A stretch of 64,000 nt of DNA from contig NZ_JAGSOH010000005.1 of the NCBI RefSeq assembly GCF_018139625.1, positions 1 to 64,000 of the forward strand, written 5' to 3'. This document shows, one piece after another, positions 33,769 to 43,337 of this stretch. Position 1 is the first letter of the stretch. The number at the start of each line of letters is the position of its first letter. Origin of the DNA: Actinospica acidithermotolerans. Its GTDB lineage: Bacteria > Actinomycetota > Actinomycetes > Streptomycetales > Catenulisporaceae. The notes beneath the pieces were generated by a model. It saw only the letters and a list, made by a program, of their open reading frames with translations, was not told the DNA's origin and made no database searches. Made by a program: the position numbers and the translations under genes.

Positions 33769-34722
33769 GTGTCAGATTACGAGCAATCGATCATCGAGGC
33801 GACGGCGCTCACGATGCGCTATCCCGGGGGCGTCACGGCCCTGGACGACCTCACGCTAGCGGTGCGGCCGGGGATCACCGGCCTGGTCGGCGCGAACGGC
33901 GCCGGGAAGTCCACTCTCATCAAGATTCTGCTCGGCCTGCTCACCCCGACCTCGGGTACGGTCCGGGTGCTCGGCCTCGACGCGCGCGGGCAGGGCGAGC
34001 TGATCCGCGCCCGGGTCGGGTACATGCCCGAGCACGACTGCCTGCCGGCCGACGTGACCGCGACCGAGTTCGTCACGCACCTGGGCCGGATGTCGGGGCT
34101 GCCTTCGACGGCCGCGAAGGAGCAGGCCGCCGAGGCGCTGCGGCACGTCGGCCTGCACGAGGAGCGCTACCGGCAGATCGGCACCTTCTCGACCGGCATG
34201 AAGCAGCGGGTGAAGCTGGCCCAGGCGCTGGTCGGCGATCCCGGGCTGCTGCTGCTCGACGAGCCGACGAACGGGCTCGATCCGGCCGGCCGGGACTCGA
34301 TGCTCTCGCTGATCCACCGGATCGGCACCGAGTTCGGCATCGCCGTCATGGTGGCCTCGCACCTGCTCAGCGAGATCGAGCGGATCTGCGACCACCTCGT
34401 CGCGATCGAGGGCGGCCGGCTGCTGCGCGCCGCCTCGCTGGACTCGATGACGCAGGCGCTGCCGTGGCTCGCGGTCGAGGTGGACGAGGGGCTGGACCTG
34501 CTCGAGGCGCGGCTGACCGAGTGCGGCCTGACGGTGAGCCAGCAGCCGACGCGGCGTCAGCTGCTGGTCCGGCTGGACGGGGACCCGGTCTTCGACACGG
34601 TGCGCGACACCATCGCCGACCTGGAGCTGCCGCTGACGAGGCTCGAGCATCGGCGGCACCACGTCGAGGAGCTTTTCGCCGGCGCCCTTTCCGAATCCAG
34701 TGCGCAGGAGGCTCTGCTGTGA
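33769..34722 (+). CDS. ABC transporter ATP-binding protein (exporter 1)
   Basis: 317 residues. GTG 33769 is preferred: a TACCTT hexamer 6 nt upstream suggests a leaderless mRNA, and the longer frame upstream is non-coding in character. Walker A is GANGAGKSTLIK, signature FSTGMKQRVKLAQAL and Walker B LLLLDEPTNGLD. A C-terminal accessory domain is typical of CcmA-type exporters. The stop overlaps the permease start (GTGA). This is the first of two ATPase-permease pairs. The substrate is unknown. Confidence 0.92.
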   Translation: MSDYEQSIIEATALTMRYPGGVTALDDLTLAVRPGITGLVGANGAGKSTLIKILLGLLTPTSGTVRVLGLDARGQGELIRARVGYMPEHDCLPADVTATEFVTHLGRMSGLPSTAAKEQAAEALRHVGLHEERYRQIGTFSTGMKQRVKLAQALVGDPGLLLLDEPTNGLDPAGRDSMLSLIHRIGTEFGIAVMVASHLLSEIERICDHLVAIEGGRLLRAASLDSMTQALPWLAVEVDEGLDLLEARLTECGLTVSQQPTRRQLLVRLDGDPVFDTVRDTIADLELPLTRLEHRRHHVEELFAGALSESSAQEALL

Positions 34723-35828
34723 GCAGCACCGCACCCGCCAGTGTCATCCACGACATCGGCTATAAGCCGTACGCCGGTCCACGGCTGGGGCGCGCGCAGA
34801 TCGTCCGCGCCCTCTACGTGCACAGCGTGCGCAGCGTCTTCGGCCTCGGCCGCGGGCCCAAGGCGAAGATCGTGCCCTGGTTCGTGATCGCGATCACGAT
34901 GGTGCCGGCCGCGTTGAACGTCTACGCCGCCTCCACCAACCGCGAGCCGGTCTTGAGCTACGCGGCCATGGGCTACAACCTGATGCTCTTCGCCGTGCTG
35001 TTCGTCGCCATCGCGGCGCCCGAGCTGGTCTCCCGGGACCTGCGGCACCACACCTTGCCGCTGTACTTCTCCCGGCCGCTGCGCCGCGGCGACTATCCGC
35101 TGGCCAAGCTGCTCGCGCTGTTCACCTCGCTGCTGGTGGTCGAGCTGCTGCCGGTGCTGGTCACCTTCCTGGGCCAGGTGGCCTCGGCGAAATCCGGCCA
35201 TCAGATCTGGCTCGACACCCGGGACGCGTTCCCGGCGGTGTTCGTCGCGTTCTTCCAGTCCGCGCTGTTCAGCTCGATCAGCCTGCTGATGGCCTCGGCC
35301 ACCGGCCGCCGGGTGATCGCCACCGGCGCGATCGCGATCTTCTTCCTGGTCACGACGGCGATCGGGCACGTCTTCTCGGACGCGCTCGGCCGCACCTGGG
35401 CCGAGCACACGGTCAGCTGCACCGAGCCGACCGTGGGGAAGAACTCGGGCGCGCAGAACCTGTTCGGCTTCGGCGGCGGCCAGGACGGCCCGCCGACCGG
35501 CGTCGTCGACCGGCTCTGCGCCGGGGTGGACCTGCGCAACGACAACATCGAGCAGATCAACGGGCAGCGGGACCCGAACAGGCCCGGCTACGCCGACCTG
35601 ACCATCCAGTACCAGAGCCCGGTCTACTCGACCGTCGCCAAGGTCGGCGGCATGCTCAACCCGGTCAACATCGTCGAGGGCACCCGGATCTGGCTGTTCG
35701 ACGCGACCGACGGGCAGATCCCGAACCCGTCCCCGCTCGGCCCGGTCTACGGCGCCGAGACGATCGTCCTGCTGGTCGCCGCGGGCGGCGGCCTGTTCCT
35801 GCGATACCGGAAGGTGAGCGTCTCGTGA
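34719..35828 (+). CDS. ABC transporter permease (exporter 1)
   Basis: 369 residues from GTG 34719, coupled to the ATPase. About six transmembrane helices (for example VPWFVIAITMVPAALNVYA, LMLFAVLFVAIAAPELVSRD) resemble ABC-2 type permeases. The characteristic SRDLRHHTLPLYFSRPLRRGDY loop and a large extracytoplasmic loop (350-540 bases before the end, with several Cys) are seen. It should form the channel for the preceding ATPase. Confidence 0.88.
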   Translation: MSSTAPASVIHDIGYKPYAGPRLGRAQIVRALYVHSVRSVFGLGRGPKAKIVPWFVIAITMVPAALNVYAASTNREPVLSYAAMGYNLMLFAVLFVAIAAPELVSRDLRHHTLPLYFSRPLRRGDYPLAKLLALFTSLLVVELLPVLVTFLGQVASAKSGHQIWLDTRDAFPAVFVAFFQSALFSSISLLMASATGRRVIATGAIAIFFLVTTAIGHVFSDALGRTWAEHTVSCTEPTVGKNSGAQNLFGFGGGQDGPPTGVVDRLCAGVDLRNDNIEQINGQRDPNRPGYADLTIQYQSPVYSTVAKVGGMLNPVNIVEGTRIWLFDATDGQIPNPSPLGPVYGAETIVLLVAAGGGLFLRYRKVSVS

Positions 35829-35901
35829 ACCTGCTCGCGAGTGAACCATCGAGCACAGGGCGTCGCGCGAGCGCGCTCGCCGAGCGCGGCGAGGTGAAGG
35901 C

Positions 35902-36867
35902 GTGAGCGCCATCGAGCAGACGGCGGCGCCCGTCGCGCCGGCCGAGCGGGACAGCCCGCTGATCGTGCGCTTCGAGCACGTCACGCACTGGTACGGCAAC
36001 GTGGTCGCGGTCAACGACATCTCGCTCGAGCTCGGCCCGGGAGTCACGGGGCTTCTCGGTCCGAACGGCGCGGGCAAGTCGACGATCCTGCACCTGCTCT
36101 CCGGCTTCCTATCCCCGTCCCGCGGCTCGGTGACGATCGACGGGGTGAGCCCCTGGCGGCATCCGGACGTGTTCAGGACCGTCGGCCTGGTGCCGGAGCG
36201 GGACTCGGTCTACGCCTTCCTGACGGCGCGTGAGTTCGTCACCGCCTCCGCGAAGCTGCACCGGCTGCCGGACCCGAAGGCCGCGGCCGAGCGGGCGCTG
36301 GACCTGGTCGAGATTGAGCAGGCGGCGGACCGGCCGATCCAGACGTACTCCAAGGGCATGCGGCAGCGCGCCAAGGTCGCCGCCGCGCTGGTGCACGACC
36401 CGAAGGTGCTGCTGCTGGACGAGCCGTTCAACGGCATGGACCCGCGGCAGCGGCTGCACATGATGGACCTGCTGCGCGGGCTCGGCGGCCAGGGGCGCAC
36501 CATCCTGTTCTCCTCGCACATCCTGGAGGAGGTCGAGAAGCTCGCCGACACCGTGCAGGTGGTCGTCGCGGGCCGGCTCGCCGCCTCCGGCGACTACCGC
36601 ACGATCCGCCGGCTGATGACCAACCGGCCGCACGTGTTCGTGCTGCGCAGCACGGACGACCGCGCGCTGGCCGGGGTGCTCATCGCGAGCGGCGCCGTGC
36701 AGGGCGTCTCGCTGACCGCCGGCGGCCTGGAGGTGCACGCCAGCGACCACGGCACCTTCACCCGCGAGCTGGCGAAGGTCACCAGGGCCGCGGGGATCGG
36801 CCTGCGCGAGGTCGTCCCCTCGGACGAGTCGCTGGAATCCGTGTTCGCCTACCTCGTCGGATCCTAA
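35902..36867 (+). CDS. ABC transporter ATP-binding protein (exporter 2)
   Basis: 321 residues from GTG 35902, with GAGG at 35891-35894. Walker A is GPNGAGKSTILH, signature YSKGMRQRAKVAAAL, Walker B LLLDEPFNGMD, then LFSSHILEEVEKLAD. A C-terminal extension ends ESLEVFAYLV-like (LESVFAYLVGS). It follows the first permease by 73 bp and precedes the second by 10 bp. All four genes probably form one operon for a heteromeric exporter. Confidence 0.92.
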   Translation: MSAIEQTAAPVAPAERDSPLIVRFEHVTHWYGNVVAVNDISLELGPGVTGLLGPNGAGKSTILHLLSGFLSPSRGSVTIDGVSPWRHPDVFRTVGLVPERDSVYAFLTAREFVTASAKLHRLPDPKAAAERALDLVEIEQAADRPIQTYSKGMRQRAKVAAALVHDPKVLLLDEPFNGMDPRQRLHMMDLLRGLGGQGRTILFSSHILEEVEKLADTVQVVVAGRLAASGDYRTIRRLMTNRPHVFVLRSTDDRALAGVLIASGAVQGVSLTAGGLEVHASDHGTFTRELAKVTRAAGIGLREVVPSDESLESVFAYLVGS

Positions 36868-36877
36868 GGAGCCGGAT

Positions 36878-37591
36878 ATGTACAACTCCACCGTCGCCTG
36901 GATCAGCTTCCGGGCGCTGTTCGGGCGCAGACGGGCCCTGCTGTTCGTACTGCCGGCGCTCGTGCTGATCGTGATCACCCTCGTGCTCAAGAACGCGCAC
37001 GGCACGCAGAGCGACTGGCCGGCGCTGGTGCTCGGCCGGGTCGGCGTCGGCGCGGTCGTCCCGCTGACGGCGCTGCTCGTGGGCACCTCGGTGCTCGGCT
37101 CGGAGATCGACGACAACTCGGTGCTCCACCTGCTGGCCACGCCGGTGCCGCGGCGCGACGTGGTCGTCTCCAAGATCGCCGTCTCGGCGGCGACCACGAC
37201 GCTGTTCGCGGCGGTCCCGGTGCTGATCGCCGGGATCATCGCGCAGGGCCCGCACAAGCTGGCCTTCGGCTGCTTCCTCGGCGCGGTGCTCGGCTCGATC
37301 GTCTACTCGTGCCTGTTCGTGCTGATCTCGGCGGCGCTGAGGCACCCGGTGATCTACGCGCTGGCGTACGTGGCGATCTGGGAGCAGCTGATCGCGACCC
37401 TGGTCGGCGGCGCGAAGTACCTCTCGATCGAGCAGTGGTCGCTGGGCATCGCGCACAGCGTCTCGAACAGCGGCGACCTGGACTCGCACCTGACGTTCAC
37501 GCCGTCGATCGTCCTGTCGGTCATCGCGGTCGCGGTCACCGCCTGGTACGCCTCGGAGCGGCTGAGCGCGTTCACCGTGCGGGCCAACTGA
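36878..37591 (+). CDS. ABC transporter permease (exporter 2)
   Basis: 237 residues with about six hydrophobic segments (RALLFVLPALVLIVITLVL, VVPLTALLVGTSVLGSEIDD, VLGSIVYSCLFVLISAAL). The EIDDNSVLHLLATPVPRRDV loop is typical of ABC-2 permeases. The ATG at 36878 follows TAAGGAG. It pairs with the preceding ATPase. Confidence 0.9.
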   Translation: MYNSTVAWISFRALFGRRRALLFVLPALVLIVITLVLKNAHGTQSDWPALVLGRVGVGAVVPLTALLVGTSVLGSEIDDNSVLHLLATPVPRRDVVVSKIAVSAATTTLFAAVPVLIAGIIAQGPHKLAFGCFLGAVLGSIVYSCLFVLISAALRHPVIYALAYVAIWEQLIATLVGGAKYLSIEQWSLGIAHSVSNSGDLDSHLTFTPSIVLSVIAVAVTAWYASERLSAFTVRAN

Positions 37592-37635
37592 AAAACCGGT
37601 GGCGGCCGCCGCACGCCGGGTGCTGTCCTGACTGA

Positions 37636-38631
37636 ATGCAGATCAGAGAGCTGAACCCGGCGGAGAACCCACGGGACGCGGCGGCCGTCGTCCCGGCCCT
37701 GGAGCAGTGGCGCAGGGACTACATGCCAGATGTTCCCGCACCCGGGAAGATCAGGCTTCGACATTGGTGCATGAACGGATACCAGCGGCGGACGGAGGCG
37801 GTCGGCGTCTTCGCGGACCAGGACGCGACGCTCGCCGAGGGCATGGCCGTCGTCGACTACGACCTCGTGCACAACCTGGATCTCATGACGGCGAGCATCA
37901 ACGTGACGGCGCGCGGCCGGGCGTCCGGAGCGGAGACGGCACTGTTCGAGGCCGTCGTTCGGCGGGCCGCGGAGCTCGGGCGCAGGCGGCTCGCGCTCGG
38001 CATGCCGGCGAGGATGGCCCCGGCGCCGTTCGTGGAGCGGTACGGCGGCAAGCTCACCGACACGGCGATCATCTCGATGCTCGACCTGGGCGCGATCGAC
38101 CGGGAGCAGTACGCGGCGTGGGCCGAGCCGAGCGCGAAGAACGGCGACTACACGCTCGTCGGCTGGACCGGTCGCTGTCCGGAGGAGCTCGCCGAGTCGT
38201 TCCTCGGCGTGATGGACGCGATGGCCGACCAGCCGATCGGCACGTTCGAGTACGACTGGCCCAAGTACACGCTCGACAAGCTCCGTTTCGTCGAGGAGCA
38301 GCTGGAGCAGGCGGGCATCCGCCGCTACACCCAGGTGGCGCTCGCTCCGGACGGGACCGTCGCCGGCTTCAACTCGATCGGCACGTACCCGGACGAGCCG
38401 GAGCGCGTCGAGATCTGGGACACCGGCGTCGTCCGCGAGCACCGCGGCCACGGCCTCGGCTTGCGCATCAAGGCCGCGGCCGCCCTGTGGCTGCTGGAGG
38501 ACCGGCCGAGCACCCGCCTGGTCAGCACGTTCAACAACGATGAGAACCAGTGGATGCTCGCGGTCAACCGTGCGCTGGGGTATCGGCCGCTGACCGAATT
38601 CCCGAGCTACGAGTTCGCCGTCGCGGACTGA
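37636..38631 (+). CDS. GNAT family N-acetyltransferase (tandem domains)
   Basis: 331 residues. The size and the two halves suggest two GNAT domains, as in mycothiol-synthase-like proteins. The C-terminal one is clear: VALAPDGTVAGFNSIGTYP, then DTGVVREHRGHGLGLRIKAA (acetyl-CoA loop) and TFNNDENQWMLAVNRALGYR. The substrate is unknown. Its 3' end overlaps the convergent membrane protein gene by 25 bp. Confidence 0.88.
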   Translation: MQIRELNPAENPRDAAAVVPALEQWRRDYMPDVPAPGKIRLRHWCMNGYQRRTEAVGVFADQDATLAEGMAVVDYDLVHNLDLMTASINVTARGRASGAETALFEAVVRRAAELGRRRLALGMPARMAPAPFVERYGGKLTDTAIISMLDLGAIDREQYAAWAEPSAKNGDYTLVGWTGRCPEELAESFLGVMDAMADQPIGTFEYDWPKYTLDKLRFVEEQLEQAGIRRYTQVALAPDGTVAGFNSIGTYPDEPERVEIWDTGVVREHRGHGLGLRIKAAAALWLLEDRPSTRLVSTFNNDENQWMLAVNRALGYRPLTEFPSYEFAVAD

Positions 38632-39149
38632 GCCGGCCGCGACCCGCGCAGCGCGGCGGCGCGGGTCGCCAGGCCGGCCGTGCGGGTGAGGACCATGACC
38701 ACCGCCATGAAGATCAGGCCGTCGGTGATCGCCGCCGCGGTGACCTGGTGCGCGATGCACCAGTCGGCGAGCTGCCGGGAGAAGAGCCTGCTCGCGCCGT
38801 AGGAGAAGAAGGCGCGGGCGCCGACGACGACCGTCCACAGCAGCGCGTACGGCCAGCCCGCGGCGGAGACCGGCCTGCCGGTCTGCGGGCTGCGGTAGAC
38901 CCGCATGAACATGACCGCGAGCAGGCCGCCGAGCAGGCCGGCCGCGATCCCGGCGAGCTCGATCGCCAGGCCGGTGCCGTGGGTGATCGGCGAGGAGATG
39001 AACAGCGGCACGATCGCCGCGCAGGTGATCGCGGGGCGCAGCAGGCGGAAGGCGCTGATCTTCTTGTGGCCGCCGAGGTCGCTGTGCAGCGTCACGACGA
39101 GCACGATGCCGTTGATGAGTTCGGCCTGGGTCAGTGCACTGAGAGCCAT
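38607..39149 (-). CDS. Hypothetical polytopic membrane protein
   Basis: 180 residues from ATG 39149, with GAAGGAA 6 nt upstream. Four to five hydrophobic segments are visible (AELINGIVLVVTLH, LLRPAITCAAIVPLFISS, LAGIAAGLLGGLLAVMFM, YALLWTVVVGARAFF, ITDGLIFMAVVMVLTR). It resembles small DUF1453/CcdC-like proteins, with low certainty. It is divergent from the histidine kinase 174 bp away. Confidence 0.7.
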   Translation of the reverse strand: MALSALTQAELINGIVLVVTLHSDLGGHKKISAFRLLRPAITCAAIVPLFISSPITHGTGLAIELAGIAAGLLGGLLAVMFMRVYRSPQTGRPVSAAGWPYALLWTVVVGARAFFSYGASRLFSRQLADWCIAHQVTAAAITDGLIFMAVVMVLTRTAGLATRAAALRGSRPAQSATANS

Positions 39150-39323
39150 GTGATTTCCTTCGCCTCGATGTCCGGGTTCGACGTCACCGACTCTCCCGCC
39201 GCAGGCCGCGCGGCGAATCAGTCCCCGGTTCGGGACCCGGTACCACGCGGTTTGAGATCCGGGCCGGCCCGTCTCCACCCGTGGTTCGTTCCGCCCGCCG
39301 CACGCCGCCGGAATACTGGGCGC

Positions 39324-40463
39324 ATGCTGCGAGCCTCCATCTGGACGACGCGCCTGGCCGGGCTCGGCGTCCTCGGCGTGTTGATCTTCCTCCACCCGGT
39401 CGCCGTGCCAGGTGGAGCCGCCACCCAGCAGGCCGCCTTCGCGGGGCTCTTCCTCGGCGAGGTGCTGCTGGCACTGGCGGAGGCGAACCGGCTGCCGGAG
39501 CCGGCCGACCGGATCATGCGGCCCGCGGCGCTGATGTTGGTCATCGCGACCGGCTGCCTCGGCGCGACGGCGTCGGGCGACGGCTCGTACATGATCATCT
39601 TCGCCATCACCGCCATCCAGGCGGCGGTCGCCGACCTGGGCCTGACTCTCGCGCTGACCGTCGCGGCGTCCGGCATGCTGGCCAGCGAGGCCGGCGGCAT
39701 CGTCTTCAACCAGGGCGTCGGCACCTGCCTGGGCTTCCCGCTGCTGCTCGTCGTCGGCATGATGCTCGGCCGCAGCCGCGCGGACTACCGGATCCGCGCC
39801 GAGCAGGCAGCCGCCCTGCTCGCGCAGCACGAGCAGCTGCGGGCCGAGCAGCGCCGGGCCGACGTGCTCGACGAGCGCGCCCGGCTGGCCCGCGAGATCC
39901 ACGACGTGCTCGCGCACTCGCTCGGCGCGCTCGGTATCCAGATCCAGATGGCCAGGGCCCTGATCACCGACCGCGGCGACACCGCGGCGGCGCTCACGGC
40001 CCTGGAGGCGGCGCAGCGGATGGCCACCGAGGGCCTCGTCGAGGCCCGCCGGGCCGTGCACGCGCTGCGCTCCGACACCCTCCCGCTGCACGAGGAGCTG
40101 GCCCGCCTCGTGCCCTGCGAGATCGTGGGCGAACCGCGGCCGGTACCGCCGGACGCGACGGTCGCGCTCATCAGGATCACGCAGGAATCGCTCGTCAACG
40201 CGGCCAAGCACGCGCCGGAGGCCGAGGTCGAGGTGCGGCTGGCCTACACGGACGGCGGCGTACGGCTCGTCATCGCGAACGATCTCCCGGTCGGTGCCGC
40301 GGCCGCGTCCCCGCTGCGGACGATCGACGGCGGCTACGGCCTGACCGGCATGCGCGAACGCCTCGAACTGCTGCGCGGCACGCTGGAGGCCGGTCCGGTC
40401 GCCGGCCGCTGGCTGGTGGCCGCCGACCTCCCGCTGCCCGTGTCAGTGCCCGCGCAGGCCTAG
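39324..40463 (+). CDS. NarL/DesK-type sensor histidine kinase, orphan
   Basis: 379 residues from ATG 39324. About five transmembrane segments occupy the first 150 residues. The HisKA_3 dimerisation box is LAREIHDVLAHSLGALGIQIQ with His193. The ATPase domain has ALIRITQESLVNAAKHAP and GGYGLTGMRERLELLRGTLE. Kinases of this class are normally followed by a LuxR-type response regulator; none is here. The TAG stop is made by TA plus the first G of MITE-like copy B, and removing the element would open the frame (TAC), so the C-terminus may be shortened by the insertion. Confidence 0.88.
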   Translation: MLRASIWTTRLAGLGVLGVLIFLHPVAVPGGAATQQAAFAGLFLGEVLLALAEANRLPEPADRIMRPAALMLVIATGCLGATASGDGSYMIIFAITAIQAAVADLGLTLALTVAASGMLASEAGGIVFNQGVGTCLGFPLLLVVGMMLGRSRADYRIRAEQAAALLAQHEQLRAEQRRADVLDERARLAREIHDVLAHSLGALGIQIQMARALITDRGDTAAALTALEAAQRMATEGLVEARRAVHALRSDTLPLHEELARLVPCEIVGEPRPVPPDATVALIRITQESLVNAAKHAPEAEVEVRLAYTDGGVRLVIANDLPVGAAAASPLRTIDGGYGLTGMRERLELLRGTLEAGPVAGRWLVAADLPLPVSVPAQA

Positions 40464-40627
40464 CGGTGGTGTCTTCGAACTATCGCCGGGTCCGCGGCGC
40501 CTGCCACGCACGCTCGCGGCGTTGCAGGGACGGTTACAGAGGACCGAGTATGCGCCCGCCCCTGCGCCTTGCGAGCGCACGCGTCAGAAACCGCGGCCTG
40601 ATCCGAGGCTGGTTCGAAGACACGTCC
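40463..40627 (-). mobile_element. MITE-like element, copy B (165 bp, TA-flanked)
   Basis: Left end GCGGTGGTGTCTTCGAAC; right end, read inward on the other strand, GGACGTGTCTTCGAACCAGC. It is flanked by TA at 40461-40462 and 40628-40629. It is the inverted counterpart of copy A at 22816-22981, sharing end sequence and interior blocks, and is itself a long imperfect palindrome. It lies between the convergent kinase and glmM genes and could act as a bidirectional terminator. Confidence 0.8.
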
Positions 40628-40645
40628 TACGGCGATGACGGAGCG

Positions 40646-41989
40646 TCAGCCCAGCGCGCTGCTGACCACGTCGGCCAACCGGTGCGCGACCAGGTCGGCC
40701 TGCTCCTGGGTGTCCGCCTCGACCATCACGCGCACCAGCGGCTCGGTGCCGGAGGGCCGCAGCAGCACGCGGCCGCGCTCGCCGAGCTCCAGCTCCGCCG
40801 CGCTGATCGCGTCGGCGAGCTCGGTGCTCGTGCCCACCCGCGTCTTGTCCACGCCGCGCACGTTGACCATGACCTGCGGAAGCTTGCGCATCACGGCCGC
40901 GAGCTCGGCCAGCGGCTTGCCGCTCTCCGCGACCCGGGCGAGCAGGTGCAGGCCGGCCAGGATGCCGTCGCCGGTCGTCGCGTACTGCTGCATGATGATG
41001 TGGCCGGACTGCTCGCCGCCGAGGGTGTATCCGCCCTCGCGCATCGCCTCCAGCACATAGCGGTCGCCGACCGCCGTCTGAACCACGTTGAGGCCCGCAC
41101 GCTCCATGGCGATCTTGAAGCCCAGGTTCGCCATCACGGTGGCGACGACGGTGTCCGCGGCCAGCCCGCCGCGCTCGCGCAGCGTGAGCGCGAGGATCGC
41201 CATCACCTGGTCGCCGTCCACGACCTCGCCCGCCGCGTCCACGGCCAGCATCCGGTCCGCGTCCCCGTCGTGCGCGACGCCGACGTCGGCGCCGTGCTCG
41301 ACGACCTTGGCGCGCAGCAGGTCGAGGTGGGTGGAGCCGCAGCCGTCGTTGATGTTCAGCCCGTCCGGCGCGTCGCCGATCGTGATGACCTCGGCGCCCA
41401 GGCGGCGCAGCGCCGCGGGGGCGGCGACCGAGGCCGCGCCGTGCGCCGCGTCCAGGACCACGGTCAGGCCGTCCAGCCGGTTCGGCACCGTGCCGACGAG
41501 GTAGTCCACGTAGCGCTCGACGCCGTCGGCCAGGTCGGTGATCCGGCCGACGCCGTTGCCCACCGGACGCTCCCAGGGCTCCTTCAGCCGCGCCTCGATC
41601 GCGTCCTCGACCTCGTCGTCCAGCTTCAGCCCGCCGCGCGCGAAGAACTTGATCCCGTTGTCCTCGGCCGGGTTGTGGCTCGCCGAGAGCATCACGCCGA
41701 AGTCCGCCTCCAGCGCGATGGTCAGGTAGGCCACCGCCGGGGTCGGCAGCACGCCGAGGCGCACGACGTCCACCCCGGCGGAGGCGAGCCCCGCCGCCAC
41801 GGCCGCCTCGAGGAACTCGCCGGAGGCCCGCGGGTCGCGGCCGATGACCGCCTTCGGCCGGTGCCCGGCGAACTCGCCGCGCTCGGCCAGGACGTGCGCC
41901 GCGGCGACCGACAGGTCGAGCGCGAGCTCGGCGGTCACCTCGCGGTTCGCCAGCCCGCGTACCCCGTCGGTTCCGAAAAGTCGGGCCAT
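40646..41989 (-). CDS. glmM: Phosphoglucosamine mutase
   Basis: 447 residues; ATG 41989 with AAGGGG upstream. It converts glucosamine-6-phosphate to glucosamine-1-phosphate. Seen: FGTDGVRG at the N-terminus, active Ser104 in [14 protein letters not shown], the magnesium loop AHDGDADR, substrate loop GGEQSGH and phosphate-binding [17 protein letters not shown]. Canonical length. It follows rpsI on the minus strand across a terminator hairpin, the common actinobacterial order. Confidence 0.98.
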   Translation of the reverse strand: MARLFGTDGVRGLANREVTAELALDLSVAAAHVLAERGEFAGHRPKAVIGRDPRASGEFLEAAVAAGLASAGVDVVRLGVLPTPAVAYLTIALEADFGVMLSASHNPAEDNGIKFFARGGLKLDDEVEDAIEARLKEPWERPVGNGVGRITDLADGVERYVDYLVGTVPNRLDGLTVVLDAAHGAASVAAPAALRRLGAEVITIGDAPDGLNINDGCGSTHLDLLRAKVVEHGADVGVAHDGDADRMLAVDAAGEVVDGDQVMAILALTLRERGGLAADTVVATVMANLGFKIAMERAGLNVVQTAVGDRYVLEAMREGGYTLGGEQSGHIIMQQYATTGDGILAGLHLLARVAESGKPLAELAAVMRKLPQVMVNVRGVDKTRVGTSTELADAISAAELELGERGRVLLRPSGTEPLVRVMVEADTQEQADLVAHRLADVVSSALG

Positions 41990-42037
41990 GGAAGCGGACC
42001 CCTTAGCTGTCGTGTGTGGAAGGCCTTCATGCGAAAG

Positions 42038-42081
42038 AGACAACCCCACCGTACGCCGTGAGACGGACGATGGGGCTGTCT
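42038..42081 (-). terminator. Terminator between rpsI and glmM
   Basis: The arms AGACAACCCCA (42038-42048) and TGGGGCTGTCT (42071-42081) pair with one mismatch. On the minus strand the stem is followed by CTTTCG. It separates the rplM-rpsI operon from glmM. Confidence 0.65.
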
Positions 42082-42126
42082 GACTTGCCGATAAACGGCA
42101 AAGCCGGATCAAAGCGTGTTCGGATA

Positions 42127-42627
42127 TTAACGCTTCGAGTACTGCGGGGCCTTGCGGGCCTTCTTCAGACCGGCCTTCTTGCGCTCGGTGGCGCGGGCGT
42201 CACGCGTGAGGAAGCCGGCCTTCTTCAGGGTCGGGCGGTTCGCCTCGGTGTCGGCCTCGTTCAGCGCGCGGGCGATGCCCAGGCGCAGGGCGCCGGCCTG
42301 GCCGGAGATGCCGCCGCCGTTGATGCGGGCGATCACGTCGTACTGGTCGTCCAGCTCGAGCACGTGGAAGGGCTCGTTGACCTCCTGCTGGTGGACCTTG
42401 TTCGGGAAGTAGCCGTCGAGGGTACGACCGTTGATCTTCCACTTGCCGGTGCCGGGGATGATGCGCACCCGGGCCACGGCCTCCTTGCGGCGACCGGTGC
42501 CGCCGGCCGGGACCAGGTTGGCGGCGCGGCGCACGGGGGCGTCGGCGGCCGGGGCGGTCTCGGTGGTGTAGGTCTCGGGGACCTCTTCGTCGTCGATGTT
42601 CTCGACGTCGGCCGTCAGTTCAGACAC
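42127..42627 (-). CDS. rpsI: 30S ribosomal protein S9
   Basis: 166 residues from GTG 42627. The actinobacterial acidic N-terminal extension (about 35 residues) precedes the S9 core: [40 protein letters not shown] and the basic tail [17 protein letters not shown]. It is cotranscribed with rplM, 21 bp apart. Confidence 0.98.
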   Translation of the reverse strand: MSELTADVENIDDEEVPETYTTETAPAADAPVRRAANLVPAGGTGRRKEAVARVRIIPGTGKWKINGRTLDGYFPNKVHQQEVNEPFHVLELDDQYDVIARINGGGISGQAGALRLGIARALNEADTEANRPTLKKAGFLTRDARATERKKAGLKKARKAPQYSKR

Positions 42628-42648
42628 TGCCGCAAACTCCTTGATCGA

Positions 42649-43092
42649 TTACTGGGCGACTTGAGACAGCTCGAACGGAACGGGCTGCTGTGCGGCGTGC
42701 GGGTGAACCGGTCCGCCGTAGACCTTCAGCTTCTTCAGCATGTCGCGGCCGAGGCTGTTGTGCGGGAGCATGCCGCGCACGGCCTTCTCCACGGCCTTGC
42801 GCGGGTCCTTGTCGATCAGGTCGCCGTACTTGACGGAGCGCAGACCGCCCGGGTAACCGGAGTGCCGGTAGGCGAGCTTGTCCTCGCGCTTGTTCCCGGA
42901 CAGGTGGACCTTCTCCGCGTTGACGATGATGACGAAGTCACCGGTGTCCACGTGCGGAGCGAACTGCGGCTTGTGCTTGCCGCGCAGCAGGATTGCCGTC
43001 TGGCTGGCGAGCCGGCCGAGAACGATGTCAGTGGCGTCGATGACGTACCACTTGCGCTCGACCTCGCCGGGCTTGGGGCTGTACGTACGCAC
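42649..43092 (-). CDS. rplM: 50S ribosomal protein L13
   Basis: 147 residues from GTG 43092. Motifs: [39 protein letters not shown] and [16 protein letters not shown]. It is the first gene of the rplM-rpsI operon; the 245-bp gap upstream (43093-43337) must hold its promoter and leader. Confidence 0.98.
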   Translation of the reverse strand: MRTYSPKPGEVERKWYVIDATDIVLGRLASQTAILLRGKHKPQFAPHVDTGDFVIIVNAEKVHLSGNKREDKLAYRHSGYPGGLRSVKYGDLIDKDPRKAVEKAVRGMLPHNSLGRDMLKKLKVYGGPVHPHAAQQPVPFELSQVAQ

Positions 43093-43337
43093 GGGTCGTA
43101 TGCCTTCACTCGATGTCGGAATCCACGCGGGAACGTGGATCTGGACGGTGATTCCGCAGGCGGACAGCGTCAGACACCTACGGCATCAGGCACCGAGCCC
43201 CCCGGTTTCTTGTCCCCGGCCCGAGGGCGGCGGAGAGAAGTCCGGGCACGCATGAGAATCGCGCGGAAAACACAACGTGGATTACGGTACCCGGCACGGG
43301 CCGGATCGGTCAAAACGACCCGGCCCCCCCGGCCGGC

